NCBI GenBank assembly: GCA_015680685.1
Contig: MNCI01017633.1
Location: 64,001-98,639 of the forward strand
Direction: 5' to 3'
DNA: 34,639 nt
From: Gnetum montanum
Lineage: Eukaryota; Streptophyta; Gnetopsida; Gnetales; Gnetaceae
Positions 20,181 to 29,371 of the stretch are shown here, one piece after another. Numbering within the stretch: the stretch's first letter is position 1; every line of letters starts with the position of its first letter. The notes under the pieces are model-generated. The model saw only the letters and a list, made by a program, of their open reading frames with translations, was not told the origin of the DNA and made no database searches. The translations under genes were made by a program, and so were the position numbers.

Positions 20181-20758
20181 GATGCTTGCTCAACCCTTTG
20201 TCTTGACTGTCATCTTTCCTTGAATCTAAATTGTGGATTGTAGATTACAAATTTAGGGTCACACCCTCATCACTAGTAACAAGGGTAGATAATCTTCATG
20301 CTAATAGCCCTTAGAGGAAGGGTCCTCATTGTCATCTTGGTTTAGTAGGAATAAGGGNGAGCCCTTACAGGAAGGGTCCTCATTGTCATCTTGGTTTAGT
20401 AGGAATAAGGGATTTGTGAACTATTTTCCCTTTGCATCCTCATGATGCCTTTCTTGATGTCAATCTCATTGGTGCTATGTTTTAGAGGGATGGTAATGCC
20501 GAGTGTCTAACCATTCACAATGTATTCTTCTTGAAGATCCAAGATGCCTAACTTCTTTAGAGTTTGAAGTAGCATCTTGGGCACAGATCGATTGGGAGGC
20601 AATACAATGTTTCCTTCCATATCACGCCATCATAGTTGCTCATCTTGATGTAGGATGAAGGTGAAATTAGGCACAAACTCATTTGGATGAGTATATATCA
20701 CTTTGCAGTCGTGTGGGACTAGCAGTTTTGAATCATTTCACCTATGAGAAGAAGACAT
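20181..20758 (-). pseudogene. E2 gag, N-terminal part
   Basis: The ATG at 20,758 opens MSSSH… shortly after the primer-binding site and leader. The frame continues through THPNEFVPNFTFILHQDEQ, NIVLPPNRSVPKMLLQTLKK, LGILDLQEEYIVNG and IPLKHSTNEIDIKKGIMRMQ with three stops (two TGA, one TAG), down to about 20,420. It then loses frame around the N at 20,358, where a 51-base piece is doubled. Near 20,181-20,250 the reading SRKDDSQDKGLSKHHD runs directly into the gag frame at 13,394 once E3 is removed. I do not recognise the N-terminal region of about 150 residues; E3 gag does not have it. Confidence 0.6.
20307..20411. other. Contig join with 51-base doubled sequence (N at 20,358)
   Basis: 20,307-20,357 and 20,361-20,411 are identical except for one base; they are separated by a single N and two bases. 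This looks like two contig ends that overlap but were not merged. The doubling breaks the gag reading frame artificially. Confidence 0.8.
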
Positions 20759-20889
20759 TTTGCAAACAAATAAAGTATCAATATACTTTTGTAGTTATAT
20801 TATTTGGAAATGATATCGACCTTGGGGTTCATTCATCAATATTAACGATATCCAGTAAACTTAGATAGTGCACGTTTCAAAAAACAGGG
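20759..20889 (-). other. E2 5' leader
   Basis: Untranslated sequence between the primer-binding site and the first ATG. It shares short blocks with the E3 leader (14,327-14,384), for example around 'gaatgaac'. Nothing else was seen. Confidence 0.5.
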
Positions 20890-20907
20890 TTTCCAACAAT
20901 AATGCCA
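20890..20907 (-). other. Primer-binding site of E2 (tRNA-Asp-like)
   Basis: The minus strand reads TGGCATTATTGTTGGAAA, one base from the LTR end. It has eight differences from the remembered tRNA-Asp complement, all transitions. Its position next to this LTR identifies 20,909-21,886 as the 5' LTR of E2. Confidence 0.65.
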
Positions 20908-20908
20908 A

Positions 20909-21886
20909 TGATGAGTGGTGAAGGATGCCCTTATGCCCAACCATACGAATCACAAAGTACTCATACATGATCTAGTTGAATTCTATGAACTCTCTAGTTT
21001 TTGGTGCACTAGTCTTCTAGGTAGTGAATTTTACCCTAACGATTGTTTGTTGTCTTCCCAATTATACTTGTGAAGTACAAAGGTATGGTTAAGTGTAATC
21101 GAGACATGTGATTTTTATTATTTTATGTTTTATGTTCTTTGGAGCTTGAAGAGAGAGAAAAAGTAATTTAATGACTAATTTGATTTAACTACTAACCAAT
21201 CTCTAACTAGTCCTAACATAACCATTCGACCCCACTTTCTGTACATGTCCTAAACCCATGTATTCGTTGTTGGGTTACCAAGCATTATGCTACTGGGCAT
21301 ACCAAGCAATAACATTGCTAAGATTACTGAGCAAATACGTGTTACACTCGAAGCGGTTGTACATATGTATTTAATCTATCTAAGTGAATACATGTTATGC
21401 TCAAAGTAATTGTACTTATGTATTTAATCTATCCAAGTGAATATGTGTTACACTTGAAGCGGTTGTACTTATGCATTTAATCTATCTAGCTTATCTCACT
21501 TAATTAGCTTAATTACTATAAAACATTAAATAAATAATTAAAAACATTAAATGCATGAATAAAACAATTAAACTATCTAGGATGCTGCAAGGTTTATCAA
21601 GAGGCTCGTCTTTATTATAGTACATATTGTTGTTGTCAAGTACAACAATGCTTAAATAAAGATATGTACATTCAATGACTCCTATTGTGAGCACCTAAGA
21701 AAATATTCTAACTTTTGAATAGAAAAATTGCAAGAGCTCTACTATTGCTATGAATCTATTGCCATAAATGTGGGTAGTAAGCATGTATTTATAGGGAAGA
21801 ATAAACCCTACATTGATGAGGCCTAGTCAATGCATGAAATGACGTGTTGATAGGGCCTCATCGACGTAGCTAACCATGACTCATTA
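20909..21886 (-). repeat. E2 5' LTR (subfamily A, 978 bp)
   Basis: Same orientation and sequence family as 1,805-2,636. The inner end is TGATGAGTGG. The outer end is TCATTA, where the sister copy has TCATCA. It is longer than the 3' LTR because a 53-bp unit is present three times (21,331-21,489) and because of a longer motif cluster at 21,812-21,868. TATA box on the minus strand at 21,786-21,793. Confidence 0.85.
21331..21489. repeat. Three tandem 53-bp units in E2 5' LTR
   Basis: Units 21,331-21,383, 21,384-21,436 and 21,437-21,489 are each exactly 53 bp and end in TTTAATCTATC(T/C)A. The first and third are most alike ('aagcggttgtac'), the middle one has 'aaagtaattgtac'. The 3' LTR has a single unit (about 2,212-2,265). 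Confidence 0.85.
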
Positions 21887-21891
21887 GTCTT
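21887..21891. repeat. Target-site duplication of E2, right copy (GTCTT)
   Basis: Counterpart of ATCTT at 1,800-1,804. Confidence 0.6.
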
Positions 21892-21998
21892 CACGTAGAA
21901 AGGTGTTGACACATATACATCAATGTATCAACAAATATGTTGACGAGGCTAGGTCTATGGGGATGCATTGATGCAACTGACTAATAGAAAATTCATCA
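21887..21998 (-). repeat. E5 3' LTR, piece B
   Basis: The short rest of the LTR whose main part lies at 1,034-1,804. It holds the part expected between TATA box and LTR start: GTTGACGAGGCTAGG and TGCATTGATGCAACTGAC motifs (about 21,930-21,982). It ends in TTCATCA (21,992-21,998), directly followed by a polypurine-type tract. Confidence 0.65.
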
Positions 21999-22012
21999 TA
22001 TCCCCATGAATG
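21999..22012 (-). other. Polypurine tract of E5, decayed
   Basis: The minus strand reads CATTCATGGGGATA directly before the LTR start; corresponds to TTGTGGGGGTA in E2. Confidence 0.55.
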
Positions 22013-22233
22013 ATCAAAAGTTTATCATCTAGTGAACAAAAATTTGACAAAGTTTACAAAATTTGGGGAGCATGAAATTGACAATAGACTGAAATACAAC
22101 AATAACACACAAACTCTTAGTGCCATATTACAAAATATTCAAGTGGCTATAAAATTAAACATTAAAAAAAAGTTGGGCACTAAACAAAAATTTGGTATCT
22201 GTTGGTCATATGGAACTAATTAGGATGAATTTG
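22013..22233 (-). other. E5 3' untranslated segment
   Basis: AT-rich; an unrelated plus-strand ORF (22,032-22,223) has low-complexity composition. Nothing else was seen. Confidence 0.5.
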
Positions 22234-25067
22234 TCACACCATGCCTAGAGGTGGAGGCTCCTATATCTCAAATGATCCTTCATCATGTCTTGATCCTATT
22301 GGTGATCTAGGTTACCTTTCCATTGCTACTATTGCACTTGGGAATTTGAAGGCATCCAATAATCCTTTCATATTTTCTTCCTTGCTCCATGGATCATTGA
22401 TGATCCATGCAACATTACCTAGACTAGCTAGTGTAAGCACATCCCATAGACATGACATTGTAGGAAACATTTTCTTCATATTAACAAACTAGGCTATGAA
22501 GTGTTTACATTCGATATCAAATGTTTGGATAAGGTTTTTTAGTTTCTAATGGTCATTCATTCTTCTAGCCATGTTCTCAGCAAATAATCGTTGATCTTTG
22601 AACTTGCTCTTGAGAACATCAAGTTCTGTATTAGCTACTTCTAGTTTTTGTTTTGTCTCCTTATGGACCTTGAACTCTACCTCATAGAAGAGGTAGGAGC
22701 TAGCCACTTGCATCTCCAACTCTAACCATGGTTGTCCTACTATCGTAATTGCTAAGTTTGCATAATGGAGATTAGCTAATTGCATGTATTTCATCATCGT
22801 CTCAATTTATAACTCTTTCATGCTAATTTATCTTGGTGATATGCATTAAGTCCATCAAAGATGGGTTACCATACATTGCCTCTTTATTAGAGTTGCTGAA
22901 TTTCTTCATTCACCTTTGCTTTTGCTAACTTAATCTTTTTTTCATTAACTTCCTTAAGCATTTTGACTTGGTGCCTATAATGATTCTTTACCATTTCATA
23001 TATGAGGGACTCATTCTTATAGGCAATGATCTCGATGGCACTCCTTTGGCAAAAGGCATAAACTTCTTCCATTAAGAGATTTTTGTTTTCTACAACCAAC
23101 CTAGTAACATTGTGGTTTACCTTGGAAAAGATATTCTTGCTATTGATGAATATACTTTAGTAATTATTCCTTTTACTCAGCTTTTCATAGACATTGGTTT
23201 TCTCAGGTTATAGTGAGGTTTTTCTTATGTGTATCTTAAAAGTCATGACTAGTAGAATTCATCATTTTTTCATATAGTGACACATGAAAGAAAATAATTT
23301 TCATGGCATTTTTAACCTCTTAGAGTTTATGCTAAATCTATTAAAAAGCTTCATCTCTAGTAAGCTCTATCTTGAGAATGACCAGATCTGACAAGTAGGC
23401 TCTCAATTCTGCAACCTCCACTACCAACCATCAATTACTGGTGCTAGCCTCCTCAAGTTAGGCTTGGGTAATTAGAAGTTTACCCCTTATCTCTAGCAAA
23501 TTTGACTGGGTTGTTGAGATGTCTTTGGGGAGATCAAAGATCTCTGGAATTAGTTGCCCAACTTTGACTAGTCATTCCAACACCTCCTTGTACTATGTTG
23601 TGCTCATCCCTCTACTTCTGGTTTCTACAAATACTTGAAGGTCTACCATCATATCAATATCAGAAATAGATGTTACAAGAGCACTCAAAGCTTCTCTAAT
23701 TTAATCCATAACCACCTTTGTTGCTATTTCCTAGACCTTGTGTGGTACAACTAGGACTATTGTACCTTCTCCTTTTTCTAGCATGATAGAGAAAGTCACT
23801 ATATTCTTGAAGATTTCATGAAAATGATACTTTAAAATGGATACAATGATTTATTTGGTTTTGGGATCAGTATGAATAGGAGTTTGGTCTCTTCATGTAG
23901 AGCATAGAGATGCCAAGTCATTTATTGGCTAGCTAATGATCCTAGCAACTTTGTTGAGATGGCTCATAGCTAGATGGTACATTGAAGATTTGCCACCACC
24001 TCTAGGGGCTTGTTGTTATAGTTGCTACTCTATAAATCCTTAGATGTTCAATAGTTACTATCATTTTAAGGGTTATCTTTGATGTTGCTAGTGATGGTGG
24101 AGGTGGCATTTTCTCTTGGAGCTTAGTGAGAGCTTTATCTTTCATCATCTCCTACCAAGATGTAGAAGGAGTCTTACGAATGTCATTATTTGAATACTAG
24201 GCTATTCCTCCACTTTTGCAAAGTTTCCTGATAAAGCATGGAAAGGGATGTGTCTTTTGACACTTTTCATTCTCCTTGAATCTCTTTTCAAGTTCTAAGA
24301 AGATGAGTTAAGGAAGGTTAACTTGGAATTTCCTACTTAGAGCTATGCATGTCCTTGCAAAGAAGGCTGTCATCTTACTGGGCCTTACCATTGGATTAAG
24401 ATGATAGGTATTGATCTTAAAGTAGGCACACTTCATCTTGGTTAGGATATCATACTCTTTACGATCTACGCCATGGCACTCCATTCCTTCATTACTTCTA
24501 CATCTGCTTGGATGGATATATTTGCCAACTTTTCCCTAATGTTAGATAATTTGAGGGCTTTAACAATGACTTCAATAAAATAAGAGATGCTAATGTCTTT
24601 GATTTTTACTATTACATTTCCTTGGTAGTTGTTCCAGAAGAGGTATGTCTTTCCAAGGTACCATTCCCCATTGGTGGAAATGGTGGACTATAGCGGAGAC
24701 CCTTACAATTGTGTTTTGCCCTCTTTTGATGCTAATTTTAGGAAGGGTCCAAAGTTCAATTCTTGGAGAATTATGCCTTGGACTTTCTTACTCTTAACAT
24801 TCTTTAGGTAAGCCTCCACAAGAATGACTTTCAAACTAAGCCTAGATCTTGGAACCTCATCCTACCTAGATTGCCTTGTCTCCATAGTGAAAATTTGGGA
24901 AAAAGATTCTACCTTAGGTTCTTCATGCAAATGTTTGGTGGCATGTGTTGCTTCAAATGCTTGTTCCCATTATTGTAGTTGTTATTGCTATTGCCCTCTT
25001 CCTCCACTTGTTCTTTTCTTCCTAGGTTACAATGCCCACCTGTTTGTGGTCCTCATTTTAGTGTCAT
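22234..25067 (-). pseudogene. E5 third ORF, decayed, about 944 codons
   Basis: Relative of 2,873-5,726 with almost the same length. The start codon at 25,067 aligns with that of E2 (ATGACACTAAAATGAGG versus ATGGTGCCAAGACTGAAATG). The segment conserved in all three copies reads STNGEWYLGKTYLFWNN and VKIKDISISYFIEVI (about 24,690-24,560); here the Trp of FWNN is kept, while E2 has a stop there. A long Lys/Glu/Leu-rich, probably coiled-coil part is still open at 22,887-23,099 and 22,546-22,797 (LHYANLAITIVGQPWLELEM, FKVHKETKQKLEVANTEL). The C-terminus ends EPPPLGMV with TGA at 22,234-22,236. Stops and some frameshifts are present. Function unknown. Confidence 0.6.
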
Positions 25068-27034
25068 TTGTAATCCCATTAGTAACTCTAGATTAGTTGT
25101 TTTGATTTTATCACTTAAGTCTAAATACCTCTTGATTAATCATTTTTTTGGGTTCATATTGTTGTAAGATTTGGCTATTAAGCTTTTTAGTGGTTGCAGG
25201 TGCATGAGAATATTTTATTATTATTTTAAAATGTTGGCTTCGAAGGTAGTTAGTTATTAGTATTTCACTCAGTATTATTTTAATACTATTTTAATATTTG
25301 ATATATGGGATTTTAGCAAAATTTGTTAAGAAAATAGTTATTAATGACCCCATAAAATACAACATACCTCTAGAAGCTTACAAGTTGAAAAACAAGTTCA
25401 ATTGGGTAAGTGTAGAGGAAGTTATGGCTTCTAGAAGGTGTTGGGTTCTGACACAAAAACTCCCTTTGTATTTGAAGCAAAATGTAAATTTGAAACTAAG
25501 GGTCACACATGTATATAGCATTTTTATGCTATGTTGACATAGCTATTCAAATCAAATTTTCTTTTAAGGAACTAAGGGATTTTTGGAGAACTTGGATATG
25601 AAACAAGAGCTAAATGAAAGTTAGAAAGATGTGAGAAGAAGTCAACAACAAATCATTAGATCCTTTATTAAGAATTGAAGTAAATCAAACATTGTGGATA
25701 TTGAAATGAGATATGTTTTCAAAACAAAATTAGAAGAACAACAAATAAGAGAAATAAAAGAACACATAATGTTGGATGATGCAAGTTACCAAGATTGTAG
25801 GTAGTGGAGTCAAGGCACGTGGTCATGAGGTTTAAACTAGATGATCCAAGAGCTATGCAAGTGGGTACTCTTCAAAGTAGGTTGATGTCTAAAAATTTCC
25901 TTACATAAGCATATCACAAGGAGTTCATAGGCACCTTGGATATTTAATGTTGATCCGGGTTAAATATCATACCAAAATAACTTTTATCTTAGGATTTTGT
26001 AATTGATAAAACTAAAAATTATCAGATGACTATGGCATAGAGTAGTGAGGTGAGAAAATGAAGAGTTAGAAAGGATTTGAAGAGAATCTAGATCATAGTA
26101 ATAGAAGGTCCTTATGGAGCATGTGATTAAGGTGATTCATACCAGCATGTTCAAGTTCCAAACCAAGTTCATACCATGAATAGTGGCCTCACATTATCAT
26201 GCTTCTTATTTCCTACCATTGTGAAACCATAACAATCATAGGAGATTATCATTGCTTTGGAAGAAGAAGAAAAGAGAAGTAGTTAGAGATATTAAGGAAG
26301 AAATTTGGGCCTTATAAGGATGTCTTTAGGCACGGGTAACATGTCTTTCTAACCCCATAATGAGTGCTTGTATCCTAAGAGATCTTCAGAGAGGTGTATT
26401 TTTATTCTTGTTTATTTTTTTCTAGATTTTAGGAACCACACTTTTATAGAGATGTACTTCCTATTTTCCTTTTTTTTATTTGGATTACAAGAGAAATGAT
26501 AATTCATTCCTTGAGGAGTCATAAGACTTACAAAGGGAGTTAAGAAGAGAACTCAGCAAATCCTCTTGGGATCATACCCTTTCTCATTCCTACTTGGTCC
26601 TTTCCTTGTTCATTGTGAAATGAGATCACAAGTTATTTTTGTTTCAGTGTGGTAAAACCGTAATGCTACCATGATACCATCTCATTTTAAGACAGATGGA
26701 ATGGGTGGATGTTGTGAGGTCACTATCATGCACCACTAGATGTCCAATAACTTGTTAGTAGAAAGCGTAATTCAAAAAATAAAGTTGGAATGCATATACA
26801 AATAATAATCTAGACAACTACATTTAGTAATTATCAGCATCTATAGCATTAATGGAGTAAAATCATATATTAAAAAGGAAAATTAAAAAGGAAAGGGAAA
26901 AGGAAAAAGAAAAAGAAAAAGATCATGAAATGAAAACAAAACAAAACAAAGTAAAATATATATAAGAAAATCAAAGATGAAAAATGTACAAAGAATGGTG
27001 TAAAATAAAAAAGATAAAATTTTTTATCCTTCTT
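25068..27034 (-). other. E5 third-ORF leader and spacer
   Basis: Aligns with the E2 spacer: acceptor-like GGATTACAA before the ATG (AG mutated), donor-like GTAAGCT at about 25,374-25,384, internal TATA (minus strand GCTATATACATG, about 25,508-25,519) with one GTCAACATAG motif behind it. The shared block 'gggtaacatgtctttct' lies near 26,335. The A-rich tract (26,870-27,030) marks where pol should end, but the element is cut there by another LTR. Short ORFs inside are not shared with the other copies. Confidence 0.6.
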
Positions 27035-27544
27035 TAATGAGTAGTCAAGGTACCCTTATGCCCAACCATACAAATCACGAAGCATTCACACACGATTTGG
27101 TCTAATTCCGTAAACTCTATGTCTTCTAGGAAGTGAACTCTACCCTAATAGTCATTCATTGTCTTCCTAATTACACTTGTGATGCACAAGGTATGGTTAA
27201 GTATAATTGAGGCATCTACTTTTTATTATTTTATGTTTTATGTTCCTAGTGCTTGAAATAGAGAAATGAAGTAGTTTAATAACTAATTTAACTAATTAAC
27301 TAATCTTTAACTAGTCCTAACATAAGCATCTAGTACCACTTTTCATACATGTCTTGAACCCACGTATCCATTATTGGGATTACCAAGCGCTATGCTACTA
27401 GGCAAACTAAGCAATAACACTACTAGGATTACCAAGAAAATACATGTTTACAGTTGAAGTAGTTGTACTTATGTGTTTAATCTATTTAGCTTAATTAATT
27501 AACTAATCACTTAAAGTCTAATTTAGCTTAATTAATTGCATAAT
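27035..27544 (-). repeat. E7: truncated LTR (subfamily A)
   Basis: Closely related to the E2 LTRs (1,805 and 20,909). The outer end is TAATGAGTAG, like that of the E2 3' LTR. No primer-binding site adjoins, so it is a 3' LTR or a solo LTR inserted in E5. It stops after about 510 bp, at the point where the E2 LTR reads 'cttaattactataaaac', because E6 begins there. Its remainder is not found in the window. Confidence 0.7.
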
Positions 27545-28411
27545 TGATGAGTGGCAAAGTACCCCTACACTCAACCATACGAATACAAGTGTTTCACGCA
27601 TGATCTGGTCAAACTCTGTAGATGGACTAGTTGTGGTATCCAGATAGTTATTCGTAGATCGCAGATCGCTGTCTTCCCAGCTGGACTAGTATTAGCTTTG
27701 TCACGTATGGTTTAGTCCAGAGTGAGGTGTATGATGTGTTCCTACACTAATGCTACTCCTGGGTATCATGGGAAATAATATCAACTAAGCTAGGAGAGAG
27801 GATGAGAGAGAATCTAAACTAGCCTAAGTACAATGAGAATCCATTCCTTAATCATCTGTACACATCTTGGACCTTGTGCATGACTACCACTAGGATTACC
27901 AAGCACATGGCCTAGGTACACTATTGGGTTACCAAGTAGTCGCACTTAAATGCTCATGATTAAGTCGTACTCATTCCGTGTTACTAGGAGATAAGGGTAG
28001 AGAGATATTAACTAAGAAAGAAATAAATAACAATAACAATTAAATAATTAAGCTAAGTGGATGCTACAATGATGAAGTAATCTCAATCTTTATTACTAGT
28101 CATGTGCATGTCCAAGTACATCACACTTGAATAAGGATGTCGTACAATTACAATCATCACACTGCGGGCATGCACTGGGAGAAAGGGTTGAGAGGAAAAA
28201 TTGACAAAAAGTCCCTACCTTAATACTAAAACTAAAAAGTTAAAACTTAAAAAAAAAAACTTCAAAAACTTTTTTACCAAATCTGCCTACCTCTTATTTA
28301 TAGATGAGGAGACAGGCTACGATATTGCATGCGTGATATCGCATCTAGGCTATGATATCGGGTACGTGATATCATGGGTGCAATATCGCGGCCAAGAATT
28401 CATGACTCACA
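27545..28411 (-). repeat. E6 3' LTR (subfamily B, 867 bp)
   Basis: It starts TGATGAGTGG and ends CACA, followed by a polypurine tract. The middle ('ctagtattagctttgtcacg', 'tatggtttagtccagagtgagg') matches E3's LTRs in inverted orientation. In place of the GTCGAC/GGCCTAG cluster it has repeated GATATCGC-type motifs at about 28,319-28,392. TATA box on the minus strand at 28,295-28,302. Confidence 0.8.
28319..28392. repeat. GATATCGC-type motif cluster in E6 U3
   Basis: At least five imperfect copies of (T)GATAT(C/T)GC/ATGATATCG within about 75 bases: 'cgatattgcatgcgtgatat', 'gatatcgcatctaggc', 'atgatatcgggtacgtg', 'gatatcatgggtgcaat', 'atcgcgg'. It occupies the position of the GTCGAC cluster of the other LTRs, directly upstream of the TATA box. 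Confidence 0.7.
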
Positions 28412-28425
28412 TACCCCCACGACTA
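28412..28425 (-). other. Polypurine tract of E6
   Basis: The minus strand reads GTCGTGGGGGTA directly before the LTR start. Confidence 0.7.
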
Positions 28426-28603
28426 AATGAAAACTCATCCTCAAGTTAAAGTGAGAACAAGCTCCATTGATTACATAGTGGATAGGTATGGGATTCTTAA
28501 CTGACTAAAATGGATTCATGCTGCAGTGTGGAATCAGAATGAAATTGAGACACAACACGAAGAATGCAAAAGAAATTCCTATAACTACAAAATTAGGTGG
28601 AAC

Positions 28604-29371
28604 TCATGTAGTTCCTAGTGGAGGTGGCTCCTCCATGGATGCCTTTCCCTTGTTTTGCGCTCCAGGTCTTGGGATTTGATGGCGTTGACATATGGCCTGG
28701 AGTTTCTCCTCTTGTAAGGCCTTAAGTGCCTTGGCGTGTGCATAAGTTTGTGCTTGTGCCATAGAGGCATCCCAATCAACCTTATCTTTTTCTTTCGCCA
28801 CCCTTTTATTCTCTATCAATAGTTTATTAAGTTTCTCAGTTCTGAAAGTGTCTAGCTAGTTCTGAGCAACCTTTGGCCCTGTATTCAAAAGGTTTAATAC
28901 TTCCGAAATGGCTTTAACAGAGAAATCAACAGTCACATCACAAATGTTAACCATGGTGCCTTCTTCTTTATTGTGCCAAAATTGGTACATTTCCCCTCAG
29001 TACCATGCACCACTTTTAGAGAGGGTAGGCCACAATGGGGACCCTTTGAGGTGATCCCTAACGGTCTCTGGAGAAAATTCTGTGAAAGGTCCAAAGTTTA
29101 ATTCCACAATCACAATAGTTAATATGGACCTTTCATGGATGGCCTGAACACAATCTTTGGGCAACGTGAGATGTCATCCCTATTTAGACACTGCAGCAGC
29201 TCCTCCTTCTACCTACCTTGATTGTACAGTGGTAGGGCCTTCTTGATGGATACTAAATGATTATTCTTCCTGATCTGCATGTTTTTCAGTAGGAACTTAT
29301 CCTTCACCTCTCCTAGGTTGCTTGATCACACCTTGAGCAGGACCTTCCTGTTGTCCGCGTTTTGGGGCCAT
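28604..29371 (-). pseudogene. E6 third ORF, shortened form of 255 codons
   Basis: One uninterrupted frame of 256 codons including the final TGA, with seven internal stops and no frameshift. It begins MAPKRGQQEGPAQGV directly after TGTGATTGTAG. It continues to ELNFGPFTEFSP and GSPLWPTLSKSGAWY, GEMYQFWHN (about 29,045-28,970), which match the segment conserved in E2 and E5. Then, instead of the 600-700 residues present there, it passes straight to a helical Lys/Ala/Gln-rich part that is still open (28,604-28,819, KALKALQEEKLQAICQRHQ), ending in MEEPPPLGTT. The Pro-rich C-terminus is shared with E5. Either a large in-frame deletion or a distinct short family member. Function unknown. Confidence 0.6.

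Larger units (their letters stand above)
1805..21886 (-). mobile_element. E2: complete but decayed Athila-type gypsy element with third ORF
   Basis: E2 reads on the minus strand and spans about 13.3 kb after removing E3 and its duplicated target. Order from its 5' end: 5' LTR (21,886-20,909), tRNA-Asp-like primer-binding site (20,907-20,890), gag (20,758-20,181, continued at 13,394-11,560), protease (about 11,420-10,980), reverse transcriptase and RNase H (10,680-9,200), integrase (9,010-7,776), spacer with an A/T-rich tract, LTR-like promoter module (6,273-6,176), third ORF (5,726-2,873), polypurine tract (2,648-2,637) and 3' LTR (2,636-1,805). No chromodomain follows integrase. All coding parts carry stops, and several carry frameshifts. 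Confidence 0.85.
1034..27034 (-). mobile_element. E5: outermost old gypsy LTR retrotransposon, split and 5'-truncated
   Basis: E5 reads on the minus strand. Its 3' LTR is in two pieces (1,034-1,804 and 21,887-21,998) because E2 inserted into it. Next come the polypurine tract (21,999-22,012), a decayed third ORF (22,234-25,067), the ORF leader and the pol-ORF spacer (25,068-27,034). The spacer ends in the A-rich tract that follows pol in the other copies. At 27,035 a different LTR interrupts the element, and neither gag, pol, primer-binding site nor 5' LTR of E5 is found further right. Only about 5.9 kb of this span belongs to E5 itself; the rest is the nested E2 and E3. Confidence 0.75.

Noticed and set aside
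21331-21489. Regularly spaced repeats that might suggest a CRISPR array
   Set aside because: The units are directly adjacent without spacers, lie inside an LTR and the context is eukaryotic.
1805-27034. A single giant element with an internal LTR at about 21-22 kb
   Set aside because: The primer-binding site on one side and the polypurine tract on the other, with target duplications, show two nested LTRs.
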